From NCBI GenBank assembly GCA_016196035.1, contig JACPYM010000065.1:1-64000 (forward strand): a stretch of 64,000 bases of DNA, written 5' to 3'. Of this stretch, positions 57,423 to 64,000 are shown piece after piece; positions within the stretch are counted from its first letter, which is position 1; every line of letters starts with the position of its first letter. The notes under the pieces were generated by a model, which was not told the origin of the DNA, did not search any database, and saw only the letters and a program-made list of their open reading frames with translations. This stretch comes from Acidobacteriota bacterium (GTDB lineage: Bacteria; Acidobacteriota; Blastocatellia; RBC074). The position numbers were made by a program, and so were the translations under genes.

Positions 57423-57884
57423 TCAATTGGTTGGGCGAGCAGAGGCCTCGGCTGCTCGCGTATTCTGTATGAGCTGAGTTTCCAAATCGCGCTTGATTGC
57501 GTCCAGGATACCGTTGATAAATTGCGTTGCTTCGTGTGTGGAGAAACGCCGGGCAATTTCCAACGCCTCGTTGATGGCCACGGTTTTCGGCGTGCTGGCT
57601 TGGTGGAGGAACTCGTAAACAGCCAGGCGGAGTAAATTACGGTCTACTACAGCCATCCGTGAGATACGCCAATGCTCCGTGCGCAACCGGATTCGTTCGT
57701 CAATTTCCTCGAGGTTCGAGATTGCACCTACGGCAAGCTCATTGGCGAACTCTTTTACGTCATCACCTGCTTCGGCCATTTCCCCCCAGAAAGTTTCGAT
57801 CAGTTCATTGACCGAAGGCCGCGCGATGTCATAAGCGAACAGCATTTGCAGCGCACATTCGCGCGCTCTACGCCTAGCACCCAT
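57423..57884 (-). CDS. nusB: transcription antitermination factor NusB
   Basis: 153 residues, all-helical, the usual NusB size. GARRRARECALQMLFAYD at the start and LLRLAVYEFLHQASTPKTVAINEALEIARRFSTHEATQFINGILDAI at the end are diagnostic. It binds boxA RNA with NusE in rRNA antitermination. It follows ribH, as in many bacteria. An alternative GTG at 58007 would add 41 non-conserved residues and overlap the ribH stop, so I chose the ATG at 57884. Confidence 0.95.
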   Translation of the reverse strand: MGARRRARECALQMLFAYDIARPSVNELIETFWGEMAEAGDDVKEFANELAVGAISNLEEIDERIRLRTEHWRISRMAVVDRNLLRLAVYEFLHQASTPKTVAINEALEIARRFSTHEATQFINGILDAIKRDLETQLIQNTRAAEASARPTN

Positions 57885-58003
57885 AATAGTTTTCAATGTA
57901 CCGCCATTTTGAGTTTTCAGGTTCGAGGGTTGTGACGTCGAGTCTGGGGGAACAACAAGGCTTGACCGTTGGCGAGAGGGGCGCAAGCTTTGGCGACTAT
58001 CTT

Positions 58004-58477
58004 TCACAACTCTTTTAGCAGGTTTGCCATTTCAACGGCAGTCATTGCCGCCTCAAAACCTTTGTTGCCTGCCTTCACGCCGGCCCGATTGATTGCTTGC
58101 TCAACCGTATCGGCGGTAATGATGCCATACGCGATGGGAACGCCGGTTGACATGGAAGCCGACGCGATCCCTTTTGTCACTTCCGCGGCGATATGCTCAA
58201 AATGTGGCGTCTCGCCGCGAATCACGGCTCCCACGCAAATGATCGCTTCGTACCGTCCGCTAGTCGCCAATTTCTTGGCTGCAAGTGGGATTTCAAAAGA
58301 ACCGGGAACTCGAACCAAAGTGATCTGTTTTTCGGAGGCGCCCAAGCGCAGGAGAGCGTCTTGCGCCCCGCCAATCAATCTGCTGACGATCAAGTCGTTC
58401 CAGCGGCTTGCCACAATCGCAAAGCGCAAACCATCAGCTTTCAATCTGCCCTCTATGACCAAGGGCTGCATCGTTTG
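58004..58477 (-). CDS. ribH: 6,7-dimethyl-8-ribityllumazine synthase
   Basis: 157 residues. Motifs [52 protein letters not shown] and [20 protein letters not shown] cover the whole active site (Phe, Arg and His included). It joins 5-amino-6-ribitylamino-uracil and dihydroxybutanone phosphate in riboflavin synthesis and assembles as an icosahedron or pentamer. No other rib gene and no FMN riboswitch are visible nearby. The neighbouring nusB is the usual partner. Confidence 0.96.
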   Translation of the reverse strand, partial: QTMQPLVIEGRLKADGLRFAIVASRWNDLIVSRLIGGAQDALLRLGASEKQITLVRVPGSFEIPLAAKKLATSGRYEAIICVGAVIRGETPHFEHIAAEVTKGIASASMSTGVPIAYGIITADTVEQAINRAGVKAGNKGFEAAMTAVEMANLLKEL

Positions 58478-58619
58478 ATTCACAGGATCATTCGTAATCA
58501 TTCGCGCGGAAGTATAGTGAGCCTGGTGGATGAGGTCAAGAATGGGTTGGGTTGCTTTGTCGCTGAAACTTTCTTCGCCGAAACTATTGACTGATGAATG
58601 GTCGCGTCGTCGTCTGCGC

Positions 58620-58662
58620 GCGCAAACAGATCAGGCCCGCAGCGAGCCGGATCTGTTTGCGC
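58620..58662. repeat. perfect 13-bp hairpin in a gap of about 260 nt
   Basis: GCGCAAACAGATC (58620-58632) and its exact reverse complement (58650-58662) enclose a 17-nt loop. It lies between the minus-strand ada and ribH genes. No gene is visible there. It could terminate the ada transcript upstream of ribH or be a repeat element. Confidence 0.75.
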
Positions 58663-58739
58663 AAGACAGCAGTGATCGCCAATGGACACGGCTTCGTCGT
58701 CAATAAAGCGGCAATGAAACCGAACGCCGCCGCAGCTTC

Positions 58740-59825
58740 TTATTTCCGCAGCGCCTTTTCTTGTGTCAGCAAAGCTTTCTTACGTTCGATGCCCCAACGG
58801 TAGCCGCTTAACTCGCCACTCTCACGAATCACTCGATGGCAGGGTGTCACGAGCGCCGCCGGATTGGTGGCGCACGCACGCGCCACGGCGCGCGTGGCGC
58901 TGGGTTGATCAAGGCGGCGCGCCACTTCGCCGTAAGAAACCGTTTCTCCGTATGGAATACGCCGCAACTCCTCCCAAACGCGTTTTTGAAAGGCCGTGCC
59001 GCGCACATCAAGCGGCAGGTCAGGATGCGGCAGTTGCCCGTGCAAATGCGCTAACAATGCCGCGACGTGCGTTTGTAAGACGGTGTGATCAGCAGTGATC
59101 TCCGCTTGCGGAAACTCTGCCGCTAAGTCGCGCTGTAATTGCTCCGGCGCATCGCCAAGCGTAATGGCGCAAATGCCCTTGGTTGTTGCCGCCACCAAAA
59201 GCCAGCCCAGCGGGCATTCGGTCGTCGTGTAATTGATCTGCATTCCTTGGCCTCCTTTGCGATAGACCGCCGGGGTCATGCCCAATTGTGCGGCGGCTTT
59301 TTCATACAACCGGCTGCTCGAACCGTAACCGGCGGCGTAGGTTGCAACGCTGACGCTCGCACCTGTTTTCAGGTGCTCTTTGAATCGCGTGGTGCGCTGT
59401 GCCTCAGCATATTGGCGCGGCGTGATCCCCATCAGTTTTTTGAAAAGCCGCTGCAAGTGAAACCGGCTGACGGCGAGGTTGCCACTTAGTTCGGCCAAGT
59501 CCGGTGTCTGGTCCAGCGCGGTTTCCAGCAAGCGACAAACGCCGCGCACCAGTGCTGCCTGCGGATCACACAATTCAACCGCATCCGGTTTACAGCGTTT
59601 ACACGCACGCAACCCCGCCGCCCGCGCGGCTTCGGGCAGGGCATAAAAGCGGACGTTCTCACGCTTAGGCTGCCGCGAGGCGCAGGATGGCCGGCAGTAA
59701 ACGCCCGTGGTATGCACGCCGTAATAAAACAACCCGTCGAATTGCGCGGCGCGTGTTTGCACTGCCTGCCAGCAATGCGCTTCATCAAGAGTGGATGCGC
59801 CTGCTTGAGTAAGTTGTGTGCTCAT
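58740..59825 (-). CDS. ada: Ada: methylphosphotriester-DNA/O6-methylguanine-DNA methyltransferase and regulator
   Basis: 361 residues with all parts of full-length Ada. N-terminal Ada-type zinc domain (GVYCRPSCASRQPKRENVRF, then CKRC). AraC-type helix-turn-helix (LSGNLAVSRFHLQRLFKKLMGITPRQYAEAQR). C-terminal methyltransferase with the acceptor Cys in PCHRVIRESG. The protein repairs alkylated DNA and, once methylated at the N-terminal Cys, activates its regulon. Start at 59825: AGGAG lies 8 nt upstream of that ATG; the ATG at 59834 is too near it. Confidence 0.95.
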   Translation of the reverse strand: MSTQLTQAGASTLDEAHCWQAVQTRAAQFDGLFYYGVHTTGVYCRPSCASRQPKRENVRFYALPEAARAAGLRACKRCKPDAVELCDPQAALVRGVCRLLETALDQTPDLAELSGNLAVSRFHLQRLFKKLMGITPRQYAEAQRTTRFKEHLKTGASVSVATYAAGYGSSSRLYEKAAAQLGMTPAVYRKGGQGMQINYTTTECPLGWLLVAATTKGICAITLGDAPEQLQRDLAAEFPQAEITADHTVLQTHVAALLAHLHGQLPHPDLPLDVRGTAFQKRVWEELRRIPYGETVSYGEVARRLDQPSATRAVARACATNPAALVTPCHRVIRESGELSGYRWGIERKKALLTQEKALRK

Positions 59826-59981
59826 AAATTGCACTCCTTTCTGCTTTCACGCGGGTGATGTTCGCATGGCTGGGCGGCAGCAATCTATCCGATTGTTGCG
59901 CGGCAATTAATTCCAGGGTGAGTTGTTAGTCTGCTGCGAATGGTTGGTTTGGACGTTCGCGGCGTGTCCTTTCCGGTTCAC

Positions 59982-61118
59982 TTATGGATTCACTGTTTCA
60001 CTCACCGTTGCGGAGCGGGAACTTTCATTGTTGGCTGTATCAACTGCGGTGATCTGGTAAAAGTAACGCTTGCCCACTTGCACACGGTCATCGCGGAAGG
60101 TGGTCGGCGTATGCAGCCGGGCATTCAGCTTGATCCATTTGTCGGTTGGCGCTGCCTCGTCTTCAGCGCGGTATATGTTATAGCCCGCCAGGTCGGCTTC
60201 GGGGTTGGAGGGCCAGAACAACGAAACCTGCCCATTGATTGAGGCAATGGTGATGGAGGCCGGGGCCGTCGGCGCAAACGTGTCTTTGGGTGTGACGACT
60301 AATGTTTCGCTGGCATTGCCTTCGATGGTTTCATTCAGCTTGGTATTGCTAGGCGCGGGAAGTTGCGCTGACAGGCTGCGCACAAAATACTCATACGTCA
60401 CGCCGAACTGAAAAGCCTTATCCACGTAGCGCGTATCCTTGAGCGGTTGCGCGTTGAGTTTCGTCACATTCGCGCCCGTTTTGCGATAGAGATTATATCC
60501 GGCGATGTTGGCTGGCCGCGTGCCATTTTCGTTGGTTTCGGGTGGCGACCAGGTGATGACAAGTTCGGTTTGGGTGAGCGTGAATGAGGGGTGCGGCGGC
60601 GCGGAAGCCAATTCAGTGAGCGGTGTGATGGTGGCGTAATTGGAAAAATCAGCCCCGCGACCAGCCTGGTTAAACAGCCGCACTGCATAGCGGTAGCGCA
60701 AACCTTTGGGTTGCTGGCGCAGATCAAGCGGGTCTTGGTGTGTAATCGTGGTTGAACCGGCTGCTACCTGTTCGCCTGAGATCGAACTGATGACCGTTGC
60801 GCGGGCGGCAAACTCTTCCTCGGTTAATCCTGGCGGCGCGCTTTCCGGTTCGATCAACCGGAAGATGTCAATGCGCTGCAACCCCTCTGCGCGCGGCGGT
60901 CGCACAAGTGGGAACGCCAAAATCAGACGTGAGCCTTGTTGGGTCACGCTCAGTTCATTGACGACCAAGGGCGCGCGCGGGATGGGCGGCAGCGGTTCGC
61001 CGATTTTGCCGCAACCGCTTAGCGCTGAAAGCAAAAGGCAAAAAAGCAGCACTTTTGCCTTTTGCCTTTTGCCTTTTGCCTTTTGCTTTTTACAGGATGT
61101 ACCGACTGAGGTCTTCAT
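59982..61118 (-). CDS. lipoprotein with fibronectin type III domains
   Basis: 378 residues. The lipobox LLSALSGC puts the acylated Cys at about 36. Two to three FN3-like domains follow ([78 protein letters not shown]). Membrane-anchored on the periplasmic side; function unknown. The n-region of the signal is unusually long and Lys-rich because it is encoded by TTTTGCC heptamers (61053-61087). The ATG at 61118 lies inside hslU and overlaps its end by 29 nt. A GTG at 61052 right behind the repeats is an alternative start. Confidence 0.75.
   Translation of the reverse strand: MKTSVGTSCKKQKAKGKRQKAKVLLFCLLLSALSGCGKIGEPLPPIPRAPLVVNELSVTQQGSRLILAFPLVRPPRAEGLQRIDIFRLIEPESAPPGLTEEEFAARATVISSISGEQVAAGSTTITHQDPLDLRQQPKGLRYRYAVRLFNQAGRGADFSNYATITPLTELASAPPHPSFTLTQTELVITWSPPETNENGTRPANIAGYNLYRKTGANVTKLNAQPLKDTRYVDKAFQFGVTYEYFVRSLSAQLPAPSNTKLNETIEGNASETLVVTPKDTFAPTAPASITIASINGQVSLFWPSNPEADLAGYNIYRAEDEAAPTDKWIKLNARLHTPTTFRDDRVQVGKRYFYQITAVDTANNESSRSATVSETVNP
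61030..61087. repeat. heptanucleotide repeat TTTTGCC with inverted partner
   Basis: Five TTTTGCC-type units (61053-61087) and a shorter opposite tract (61030-61047, AGCAAAAGGC...). On the minus strand they encode the basic n-region and start of the hydrophobic core of the FN3 lipoprotein signal peptide. Because three units equal seven codons, the peptide repeats as [14 protein letters not shown]. Confidence 0.88.
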
Positions 61119-62502
61119 TCTTCACAATCTCGGCAAGCATCTTGCTGACGTAGTTGGCGTCAATCATCTGGCGCTTTTCAGGCAGGTCGGGTGCCTCAAA
61201 CAGGATGTCTTCGAGCACTTTTTCGAGCATCGTTTGTAAGCGGCGCGCGCCGATGTCTTCGGTGGTCTCGTTCACCTTGAAACCGAAATCGGCAATGGCC
61301 TCGATGGCGTCCGGCGTGAATTCCAGCGTGATGCCTTCGGTGTCGAGCAGCGCGACATATTGTTTGAGCAATGCATTTTTAGGTTCGGTCAGGATGCGTT
61401 TGAAATCGTCTATCGTGAGCGGCTGCAATTCGACGCGAATCGGGAAACGGCCCTGCAATTCAGGGATCAGGTCGGATGGCTTGGAGACGTGAAAGGCGCC
61501 TGCCGCGATAAACAGGATATGATCGGTGCGCACCATGCCGTACTTGGTGTTGACGGTGGTGCCTTCGATGATGGGCAGGATGTCGCGTTGGACGCCTTCG
61601 CGCGAAACGTCGGGGCCGTGGCCGGATTCGCGCCCGGCGATCTTGTCAATCTCGTCCAGAAAGATGATGCCGGATTGTTCGACGCGTTCGAGCGCGATGC
61701 GCGAGACGGTGTCCATATCCACCAGCTTCTGCTTTTCCTCTTCCAGCAGATATTCCATCGCTTCGTCAACGCGCATCTTGCGTTGTTTGGTCTTGCCGCC
61801 AAACAGGCCGGGCATCATATCTTTCAGGTTGATGTCCATCTCTTCGACGCCTTGGTTGGTGATGATCTCGAAGGAAGGGAAGTTGCGTTCGCGGACTTCC
61901 ATTTCAACTAGGCGCGCATCGAGCTTGCCTTCGCGCAGTTGCTGCCGGAACTTTTCGCGCGTGCGGTTGTAGGTTTCCTGCGCGGCGCTCGGCGTGTTTT
62001 CAATCTGGTCAATGAATTGATCGGAGTCTGGCGTATGTGCTTTGCTCGGCGGCAACAATAAATCGAGGATTTGCTCTTCGACGTTGCCTTCAGCCTTGTC
62101 GGCAATCTCTTCAAACTTTTCGGCCTGCACCAAATCTATCGCGATCTCGACCAGGTCGCGGATCATGGATTCGACATCGCGCCCAACATAACCGACCTCG
62201 GTGAATTTGGAAGCTTCGACTTTGAGAAAGGGTGAAGACGAAAGCCGCGCCAGCCGCCGCGCGATCTCGGTTTTCCCGACGCCGGTTGAACCGATCATGA
62301 TGATGTTCTTGGGCGTCACATCCTGGGCGAGTTCGGGCGGCAGTTTTTGCCGGCGAATGCGATTGCGCAGCGCCACCGCGACCGCTTTTTTGGCGGCGCT
62401 TTGACCAATTACATGCTTGTCCAGTTCGGCGACGATTTGACGCGGCGTCAGTTGATCCAAGCTGAGCGGCTCTTCAATCTCTCCTGAAAGGTAAATGACC
62501 AT
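61090..62502 (-). CDS. hslU: HslU, ATPase subunit of the HslUV protease
   Basis: 470 residues. [17 protein letters not shown] at the N-terminus, Walker [10 protein letters not shown] at about 71-79, the pore-region start [11 protein letters not shown], Walker [13 protein letters not shown], the sensor/Arg-finger region [12 protein letters not shown], and the C-terminal LSRYIL that docks into HslV. It unfolds substrates and feeds them to HslV. The gene order is hslV, a small coiled-coil gene, hslU, so the usual direct neighbourhood is split. Confidence 0.96.
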   Translation of the reverse strand: MVIYLSGEIEEPLSLDQLTPRQIVAELDKHVIGQSAAKKAVAVALRNRIRRQKLPPELAQDVTPKNIIMIGSTGVGKTEIARRLARLSSSPFLKVEASKFTEVGYVGRDVESMIRDLVEIAIDLVQAEKFEEIADKAEGNVEEQILDLLLPPSKAHTPDSDQFIDQIENTPSAAQETYNRTREKFRQQLREGKLDARLVEMEVRERNFPSFEIITNQGVEEMDINLKDMMPGLFGGKTKQRKMRVDEAMEYLLEEEKQKLVDMDTVSRIALERVEQSGIIFLDEIDKIAGRESGHGPDVSREGVQRDILPIIEGTTVNTKYGMVRTDHILFIAAGAFHVSKPSDLIPELQGRFPIRVELQPLTIDDFKRILTEPKNALLKQYVALLDTEGITLEFTPDAIEAIADFGFKVNETTEDIGARRLQTMLEKVLEDILFEAPDLPEKRQMIDANYVSKMLAEIVKNEDLSRYIL

Positions 62503-62535
62503 AATTTGATGAAAGTAGGTAAAGCGTCTTGGGGG

Positions 62536-62823
62536 TTAGGAGCCGGGCAACACTGGTTTGAAGATTTTGTCGAGTTGACGTTTGATGCGTTCAACACGCT
62601 GAGCCAGATTGGCTAGCTCAATTCGCAGCGAAGCAATCTCTCCGCGCAAACCGCCAATTTCAGTCCGAAATTCTGCGCGAATAGTCTCCAACTTAGCATC
62701 AATGGTTTTGTTCTGCTGTTCTAGTATCCGTTCCAATGACCGTTGGGTAAGATAATTTGCCCCAAACAGGCTGACAATAAAGGCGGCAGTAGCGATGTTT
62801 ACTGTAATGAAAAGCGGATTCAT
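62536..62823 (-). CDS. small membrane-anchored coiled-coil protein
   Basis: 95 residues: an N-terminal membrane helix (LFITVNIATAAFIVSLFGANYL) followed by a coiled coil with heptad-like Leu/Ile/Arg spacing (LETIRAEFRTEIGGLRGEIASLRIELANLAQRVERI). It lies between hslV and hslU, 27 and 33 nt from them. I do not know the function; similar short proteins are common in cyanobacteria and Acidobacteriota beside unrelated genes. Confidence 0.75.
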   Translation of the reverse strand: MNPLFITVNIATAAFIVSLFGANYLTQRSLERILEQQNKTIDAKLETIRAEFRTEIGGLRGEIASLRIELANLAQRVERIKRQLDKIFKPVLPGS

Positions 62824-62850
62824 ATGGCTGTCCTCTCAAAAATTGCTGCT

Positions 62851-63408
62851 TCAGATTTCTTCAATGATTAAGTTCAGATTGCTGTAGATGCAAATCTCGC
62901 CTGCCACCTTCATCGCGGCCTCGGCGATTTCGCGCGCAGGCAATTCTGTATGCCGCGACAGGGCACGGGCTGCTGCCAGGGCAAACGGGCCGCCCGAGCC
63001 AATCGCCACGATGCCGTCATCCGGTTCGATCACGTCGCCGGTGCCGGAAATCAGCAAGGTCGCCGAAGCATCGGCCACGATCAGCAAAGCTTCCAAATTG
63101 CGCATCATCTTGTCGGTGCGCCAGTCTTTAGCCAGTTCAACTGCTGCGCGATTGAGTTGCCCGTGATACTGCTCAAGCTTCGATTCAAAGCGTTGAAAGA
63201 GCGCGAAGGCATCCGCCGTCGCCCCGGCAAATCCCGCCACGACTTTGTCGCTGTAAAGACGGCGGACTTTGCGCGCATTGGCTTTCATGATCGTATCGCC
63301 CATCGTCACCTGTCCATCACCGGCCACGACGACGCGATTGTCGCGGCGGACGGAAAGGATCGTCGTGCTGCGAATCCGCTTGGCGTTTGAATTCAAAGGA
63401 AATGACAT
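62851..63408 (-). CDS. hslV: HslV, peptidase subunit of the HslUV protease
   Basis: 185 residues. [30 protein letters not shown] contains the Thr nucleophile (about residue 15), followed by [28 protein letters not shown] and the C-terminal [16 protein letters not shown]. After removal of a propeptide of about 14 residues Thr becomes N-terminal; the propeptide is longer than the single Met of E. coli HslV. Start at 63408; a GTG at 63417 would add three residues. Confidence 0.95.
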   Translation of the reverse strand: MSFPLNSNAKRIRSTTILSVRRDNRVVVAGDGQVTMGDTIMKANARKVRRLYSDKVVAGFAGATADAFALFQRFESKLEQYHGQLNRAAVELAKDWRTDKMMRNLEALLIVADASATLLISGTGDVIEPDDGIVAIGSGGPFALAAARALSRHTELPAREIAEAAMKVAGEICIYSNLNLIIEEI

Positions 63409-63475
63409 AACGGGCACTATACGGACGGCTTCCGAGGCTTGTCAAGAAACGGGTTTGGCGCAATTTAGAGCATCC

Positions 63476-63573
63476 TGTACAGCAGGCTGCTAGCCTGCTG
63501 AGGTCAGGTGAGGTACTGATAGTTCGTTGTCCTTTTACCTTGTGATCGCCGCAGGCTGGCAGCCTGCTGTACA
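63476..63573. repeat. palindromic repeat, family E
   Basis: Arms 63476-63498 and 63551-63573 match at 22 of 23 positions (TGTACAGCAGGCTGC...). The loop is 52 nt. It lies between two minus-strand genes, upstream of hslV. The arm itself contains a smaller palindrome (GCAGGCTGC/GCCTGC). Confidence 0.85.
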
Positions 63574-63590
63574 TTACGCGCCAGTGCCTG

Positions 63591-64000
63591 TCACTTGCCC
63601 ACACAACCCGTCTTCAACTCTGCTGCCTCGCCAAAGGCCAGCGTTGCCGCCCCAAAACAGTTGTTCAGCGCGTGCGGTTGGGTGGCTTCATCCAGCACCA
63701 GCACCTTGTTGATGCTGTGCAATTCGCAAACTGCGGCGGTCGCTTTTTCAATTTCTTCGCGCGAACGCGGGTTGCCAGGCAGGTCGCAGCGCGCCATCAG
63801 CCGCTCGATCTGTTGCGGCTGAATCGTCTGTGGCAGGCGGATTGCCGTGCGGATATAACCACTGCGGTCAAGCTTGTAATAGCCGATGCCCAGATCGGAC
63901 GGATACCATTTCGGATCGCCTTTGAGTTTGACGGCAAAGCTGAGCAGCGCCCCATTGCGCAACGTCGAATTGGCGTCAATGAACAGATAGTTACGAAAAT
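63591..64000 (-). CDS. unknown protein, 5' end cut by the window edge
   Basis: At least 136 residues are readable, from FRNYLFIDANSTLRNGALLSFAVKL at the window edge to the stop at 63591. The frame continues past base 64000, so the start is missing; the internal TTG at 63962 is not a start. It has conserved-looking aromatic and charged parts (YYKLDRSGYIRTAIRLPQTI). I do not recognise the family. Confidence 0.5.
   Translation of the reverse strand, partial: FRNYLFIDANSTLRNGALLSFAVKLKGDPKWYPSDLGIGYYKLDRSGYIRTAIRLPQTIQPQQIERLMARCDLPGNPRSREEIEKATAAVCELHSINKVLVLDEATQPHALNNCFGAATLAFGEAAELKTGCVGK

Overview
The window looks like chromosomal DNA of an Acidobacteriota bacterium, most likely class Blastocatellia. 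The evidence is a combination of family types rather than any marker gene: two secreted VWFA-type proteins of the acidobacterial kind, a TonB-dependent receptor with an N-terminal carboxypeptidase-regulatory-like domain, an ECF sigma factor of the TIGR02999 type coupled to a serine/threonine kinase with a PD40 propeller, and a DUF1549/DUF1553 + DUF1501 pair. The DNA is moderately GC-rich, with many short genes on the minus strand and wide intergenic gaps full of hairpins. I see no rRNA, tRNA or CRISPR array.

Layout. 0-5.5 kb: a Gld-like ABC exporter pair with a small secreted protein, then the TonB-dependent receptor. 5.7-10.1 kb: a tight minus-strand operon of ECF sigma factor, two-zinc-finger anti-sigma factor, zinc-ribbon membrane protein, LiaF-like/DUF4097 protein and a small membrane protein, read as an envelope-stress module. 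10.2-13.8 kb: a LolA-like secreted protein, an unknown protein and an unusual SPOR-Ycf48 fusion. 14.3-23.6 kb: VWFA protein, methyltransferase, large secreted protein of unknown function, membrane coiled-coil protein, Nudix-metallo-beta-lactamase fusion, SDR39U1-type epimerase and a secreted esterase. 23.8-28.6 kb: the DUF1549/LamG/DUF1553 and DUF1501 pair. 28.6-32.0 kb: accessory DNA with a Uma2 nuclease, a methyltransferase whose stop codon received an IS630-family element, and a decayed toxin-antitoxin pair. 32.4-39.3 kb: amidohydrolase, sugar isomerase-like protein, M14 peptidase, xylulokinase. 39.4-42.9 kb: sigma factor and a kinase gene carrying two frameshifts. 43-54.7 kb: M48-like protease, FAH-family hydrolase with a sugar ABC importer lacking its binding protein, a second exporter, phosphatase, SDR and acyl-CoA dehydrogenase. 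54.7-64 kb: lectin-domain protein, a predicted small RNA, VWFA protein, nusB, ribH, ada, an FN3 lipoprotein, hslU, a small coiled-coil protein, hslV and a gene cut by the window edge.

The most unusual content is not protein-coding. (1) At least eight loci carry tandem repeats with a constant 7-nt unit but a different unit sequence at each locus, usually as two oppositely oriented tracts that can form a hairpin; in one case the heptamers lie inside a coding sequence and in another they encode the start of a signal peptide. (2) Several families of 60-100 bp imperfect palindromes occur, two of them twice in the window. (3) A free-standing RNA of about 250 nt is predicted between 55.73 and 55.98 kb, with a near-consensus promoter, an intrinsic terminator and a C/U-rich stretch complementary to Shine-Dalgarno sequences. 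(4) The IS630 copy inserted exactly into a TAA stop codon, and its TA target duplication rebuilt a stop codon.
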